Part shown: piece by piece, positions 60,321 to 64,000 of the stretch | Numbering within the stretch: the stretch's first letter is position 1 | Layout of the letters: every line of letters starts with the position of its first letter | Source: Petunia secreta | Taxonomy: Eukaryota > Streptophyta > Magnoliopsida > Solanales > Solanaceae | Reading direction: 5' to 3' | Assembly (NCBI GenBank): GCA_029990175.1 | Contig: JARKIP010000005.1 | Coordinates: 33,117,501-33,181,500, forward strand | DNA: 64,000 nt | Position numbers and translations under genes: made by a program | Notes under the pieces: generated by a model | What the model was told of the DNA's origin: nothing | The model's database searches: none | What the model saw: only the letters and a program-made list of their open reading frames with translations

Positions 60321-63300
60321 TCCTCCCCTTCTTGAGAAGATTTCGTCCTCGAAATTGAGGCATCATCACCCACGACCTCATCATTACCTACATCCAAAGG
60401 CACCAAGTCACAAACATTAAAAGTATTAGAAACTTGATACTCACTTGGCAAGTCGACCACATAGGCGTTGTTGTTTATCTTTGAAAGCACTTGGAATGGG
60501 CCATCGCCACGGGGTGCTAACTTCCCTTTTCTAAGGTTTGGAAACCTTTCTTTCCGGAAGTGCACCCACACATAGTCACCCTTCTTGAGTTCCACCTTCT
60601 TGCGTCCTTTGTTTTTCTTGGAAGCAACCTTAGCATAGGCTTCCTCCAAATTCTTCTTCGCCTTTGCATGGAGTTCCATCATTGCCTTTGCTCTAGCTTT
60701 ACCTTCAAAATTAACAACCATTTCCCTTGGCAAAGGGGTTAGATCAAGGGGAATCAAGGGGTTAAAGCCATAAACACACTCGAATGGAGTCATGCCAATC
60801 ATTCTATGCACGGTTCGATTGTAGGCAAACTCCATAAGAGGTAAACGATCAATCCAAGTCCCGGCCTTACCTCGAGTCATGGCTCTAAGAAGAGCACCCA
60901 AGGTTCGGTTTACCACTTCCGTTTGCCCATCGGTTTGTGGGTGGTGGGACGTGGAGAACAAGAGCTTGGTGCCTAAAGCACCCCATAAACTTCGCCAAAA
61001 ATGGCTTAGGAACTTAGTGTCCCTATCACTCACTATAGTTTGAGGCACACCATGTAGCTTCAAAACATTTTCAACAAACAAGGAAGCTACATGTTGGGCA
61101 TCATCGCATTTCTTGCATGGAATGAAATGAGCCATCTTTGAGAACCTATCCACAACAACAAAAATGCTATCATGGCCCCCCCAGTCCTAGGTAATCCCAT
61201 CACGAAATCCATTGAGATATCCAACCAAGGACTAGTAGGTATGGGGAGAGGGGTATACAACCCATGGGGGTGGGCTTTGGATTTAGCACGCTTGCACTCA
61301 AGGCAATTGTTGCAAAACTTTTCCACTTGCACCCCCATCTTTGGCCAATGAAATTGTTCTTTAAGAATAGCCAAAGTCTTTCTTGTGCCAAAATGTCCCA
61401 TGAGTCCCCTGCAATGTGCCTCTTGCACAAGCAACTCCCTCCAAGAGGACTCCGGAATGCACACTCTACCATTTTTGAAGATATAACCATTAACCCATTG
61501 GTATTTTTCAACTCTCTCCCCCTTCTCTAGAGCGTCATGGACACTCTTTAGCTTTGGGTCATGAGCATACATCAATTTAATGCTCTCAAAACCCATGAGC
61601 TTAGAGGTGAGAGTGGTGGCTAGAGCAAACTTTCTCGAAAGCGCATCCGCCACAACATTGTCCTTCCCTATCTTATATTGGATCACATAGGGAAAGGACT
61701 CAATGAATTCAACCCACTTGGCATGTCTCTTATTGAGCTTCTCTTGGCCTCTCAAATGCTTGAGTGACTCATGGTCACTCTTGATTACAAACTCACGAGG
61801 CCAAAGGTAGTGTTGCCAATGGGCAAGGGCTCTCACAAGGGCATACAACTCCTTGTCATATGTCGAATAATTCAAGGAGGCCCCTTTCAACTTTTCACTA
61901 AAGTAGGCGATGGGTTTGCTATCTTGCATTAATACACCACCAATTCCCACCCCCGAGGCATCACACTCAACCTCAAATGCCTTTCCGAAGTCGGGCAATT
62001 GCAATAGAGGGGCGGTACTCAACCTACTTTTCAATTCATGGAAGGCCTTCTCTTGAGGCTCTCCCCAAACAAACGGTTGGTCTTTCCTTACCAATTCGGT
62101 GAGTGGAGCGGCAATAGAGCTAAAGTCCTTCACAAATCGCCTATAAAAGCTTGCGAGACCATGAAAGCTCCTCACTTGAGTCACGGTAGTAGGAGTAGGC
62201 CAATCACGTATGGCCTCTACCTTAGACTCATCCACCTCCACTCCTTGAGCACTCACAACAAACCCAAGGAAGACCACCTTCTCAACACCAAAGGCACACT
62301 TTTTAAAATTAGCATAGATCTTTTCGGCTCTCAACTTCTCAAGCACTAGCCTAAGGTGTTCAACATGGTCGTCTATTGATTTGCTATAGATCAATATATC
62401 GTCAAAATAGACGACCACAAACTTGTTGATGAATGGCTTTAGAACATGGTTCATTAGCCTCATGAAAGTGCTAGGTGCATTGGAGAGCCCAAAGGGCATC
62501 ACCAACCATTCATAGAGACCAAATTTGGTCTTGAATGCGGTTTTCCATTCATCACCGGGTTTCATCCGGATTTGATGGTAGCCGGACCTAAGGTCAATTT
62601 TGCTAAACACACATGAACCGCTCAATTCATCTAACATATCATCAAGTCGGGGAATAGGATGACGGTACTTTACCGTTACTTTGTTCACGGCCCGACAATC
62701 AACACACATTCTCCAAGTGCCGTCCTTTTTGGGAACAAGGATCACGGGCACGGCACAAGGACTCAAGCTTTCCCTTACCAAACCTTTAGTGAGCAATTCA
62801 TCAACTTGCCTTTGCAATTCCCTTGTATCCTCCGGGTTGCTCCTATAGGCCGGTTTGTTTGGGATTTGGGATCCCGGGACAAAGTCTATTTGATGCTCAA
62901 TGCCCCTCAAAGGAGGCAATCCATCCGGCATTTCATCCGGGAACATGTCACCAAAATCCTTCAAAACATTCTCAAACACACTAGGCAAAGGGTTAGAAGA
63001 AAAATCACAATTAGAGTTAAGGATCATACCTTTGTGCACTAGGCATAGGAGAAATTTGGTGCCATCATTACCTTTCAAGAGCTCGCCCGGTTGCATCATG
63101 GCACACATGCCACCGGTAGATGAAGTAGGTGGGATTGCCACCATGCTTTTGGACAAAGGGCTAGTCTCAATGAGTGACTTAGCCTTTGCCACCTCCCTCA
63201 ACTCCTTCATTTTCTTGTAGTCATCACTTACTTGCTTAGGAGTGAGAGGTTTAAGCACAAATCTCTTCCCTTCATGTTTGACCGTGTAAGTGTTGACACG

Positions 63301-64000
63301 ACCATCATGCACCACTTGCCTATCGAATTGCCATGGCCTCCCTAAGAGTAGGTGGCATGCTTGCATAGGCACAACATCAAACAAATGCTCATCAACATAA
63401 CTACCCATTCTAAACTTGATCATGGCTTGTTTCATCACCTTAAGCTCTCCACATTCACTAAGCCATTGTAGCCGGTAAGGTTTAGGATGCTTCATGGTAG
63501 TTAACTTCAATTGAGCCACTAGTGATTGACTCACTACATTTGCACAACTTCCAGAATCAATTATCATAGAGCAAACAACATCTTTGACCCGGCACCTAGC
63601 ATGGAAAAGATTTTCCTTTGCAAGGTTTCACTATCTTCCACAATCATAGCCCCTAGGCTCCTTCTCACAACCAAGAAAGTATGAGGATCCTCCTCCTCCA
63701 CTGTGTCATCAAGCAAATCATTCTCCTCTACTCCCTCATCTCCCTCTACTCCCTCTACTCCCTCGTCTTCCGATTCACTCTCTTTTTCATATGCATTATT
63801 ACCAACAACAATCATGGTCCTCTTTGTAGGACATTCCCTAGCAAAGTGACCATAGCCCTTGCACTTGTGGCATTGTATTGAAGAAGAAGTAGGAGCATGT
63901 AATTGAGCTTTAGAGTTACCTCCCACATTAGGTGTGTTCTTCTCATACGGCTTTTTCACATCCTTGGTAGCATTTGCACCACTTGTTCCACTTGCACTTG
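60119..64000 (-). pseudogene. Element Q gag-pol, two frameshifts, runs off the window
   Basis: B-type polyprotein. From the right edge: Gag linker and knuckle (CHKCKGYGHFARECP), acidic stretch, then a 1-bp deletion near 63615 (TTTTCCTTTGC against TTTTCCCGTTGC in B). Next come protease (MIIDSGSCANVVS, intact DSG), RT (YFDDILIYS), RNase H (ECDASGVGIGG) and integrase zinc module, then a second 1-bp deletion after a C run near 61182. The rest of the D,D-E core, GPF-type module and LTR-encoded tail follow. The frameshifts break Gag-protease and integrase, so this copy should be dead. Its 5' end is outside the window. Confidence 0.92.

Overview
The window is plant nuclear DNA made almost entirely of nested LTR retrotransposons. 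I see no host gene, tRNA, rRNA or CRISPR array. Every element looks like one Ty3/gypsy lineage: primer-binding sites matching the 3' end of plant initiator-Met tRNA (TGGTATCAGAGC), the purine tract AGAAGGGGAGGA before the 3' LTR, TG...CA LTR ends, 5-bp target duplications, and the domain order Gag-PR-RT-RNaseH-INT. The integrase tail has a GPF-type module, no visible chromodomain, and a polyprotein end that runs into the 3' LTR. From memory this resembles CRM-type (centromeric) chromoviruses, but that lineage call is an inference.

I named the elements A-Q. Left block: a leader fragment of F (+) hosts E (+, 1-32668, 5' end outside the window). E hosts B (-, 1290-28733, TSD TGCGG). B hosts C (+, 1481-7184, TSD AACTA, in its 3' LTR), A (-, 10543-18170, TSD TGGTG, in gag-pol) and D (+, 19919-26345, TSD CATAC, in gag). 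G (-, from 33290) also sits in F and is cut at 35459. Middle block: H (-) is broken at 35460. It hosts I (-, 35737-49047, TSD AGTGG), and I's 3' LTR hosts J (+, 36237-43845, TSD AGGCG). H itself lies against a diverged LTR piece, K. Right block: a truncated LTR (L) abuts a gag fragment (M, -). N (+) lies in M's leader, O (+) in N's gag, P (-) in O's leader, and Q (-) in P's pol, running off the right edge.

There are two coding classes. A, B, G, J, P and Q (and by their gag M, N) are autonomous-type. J has one uninterrupted gag-pol frame. A is intact except for one in-frame TAG. B is intact apart from the nested insertions. C, E, H and I have no RT, RNase H or integrase. Instead they carry a ~950-980 aa frame with an acidic Tyr/Gly/Asp-rich N-terminus, a retropepsin-like region that has lost its catalytic DSG, and a long conserved C-terminal region I do not recognise. 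D links the classes: normal Gag and a DSG-bearing protease fused to that same unknown C-terminal region, then a short integrase-tail remnant. This is the best candidate for an undescribed system.

Non-coding structure is also conserved. Nearly every element carries a cluster of short GC-rich palindromes both in the LTR upstream of the TATA box and again in the leader between PBS and gag. The palindrome type usually matches within an element (GGCGGNNCGCC types in most, CGATCGCG types in J and F). LTR 3' halves carry stem-loops with apparent compensatory changes, and a short inverted repeat precedes the purine tract in every element examined.
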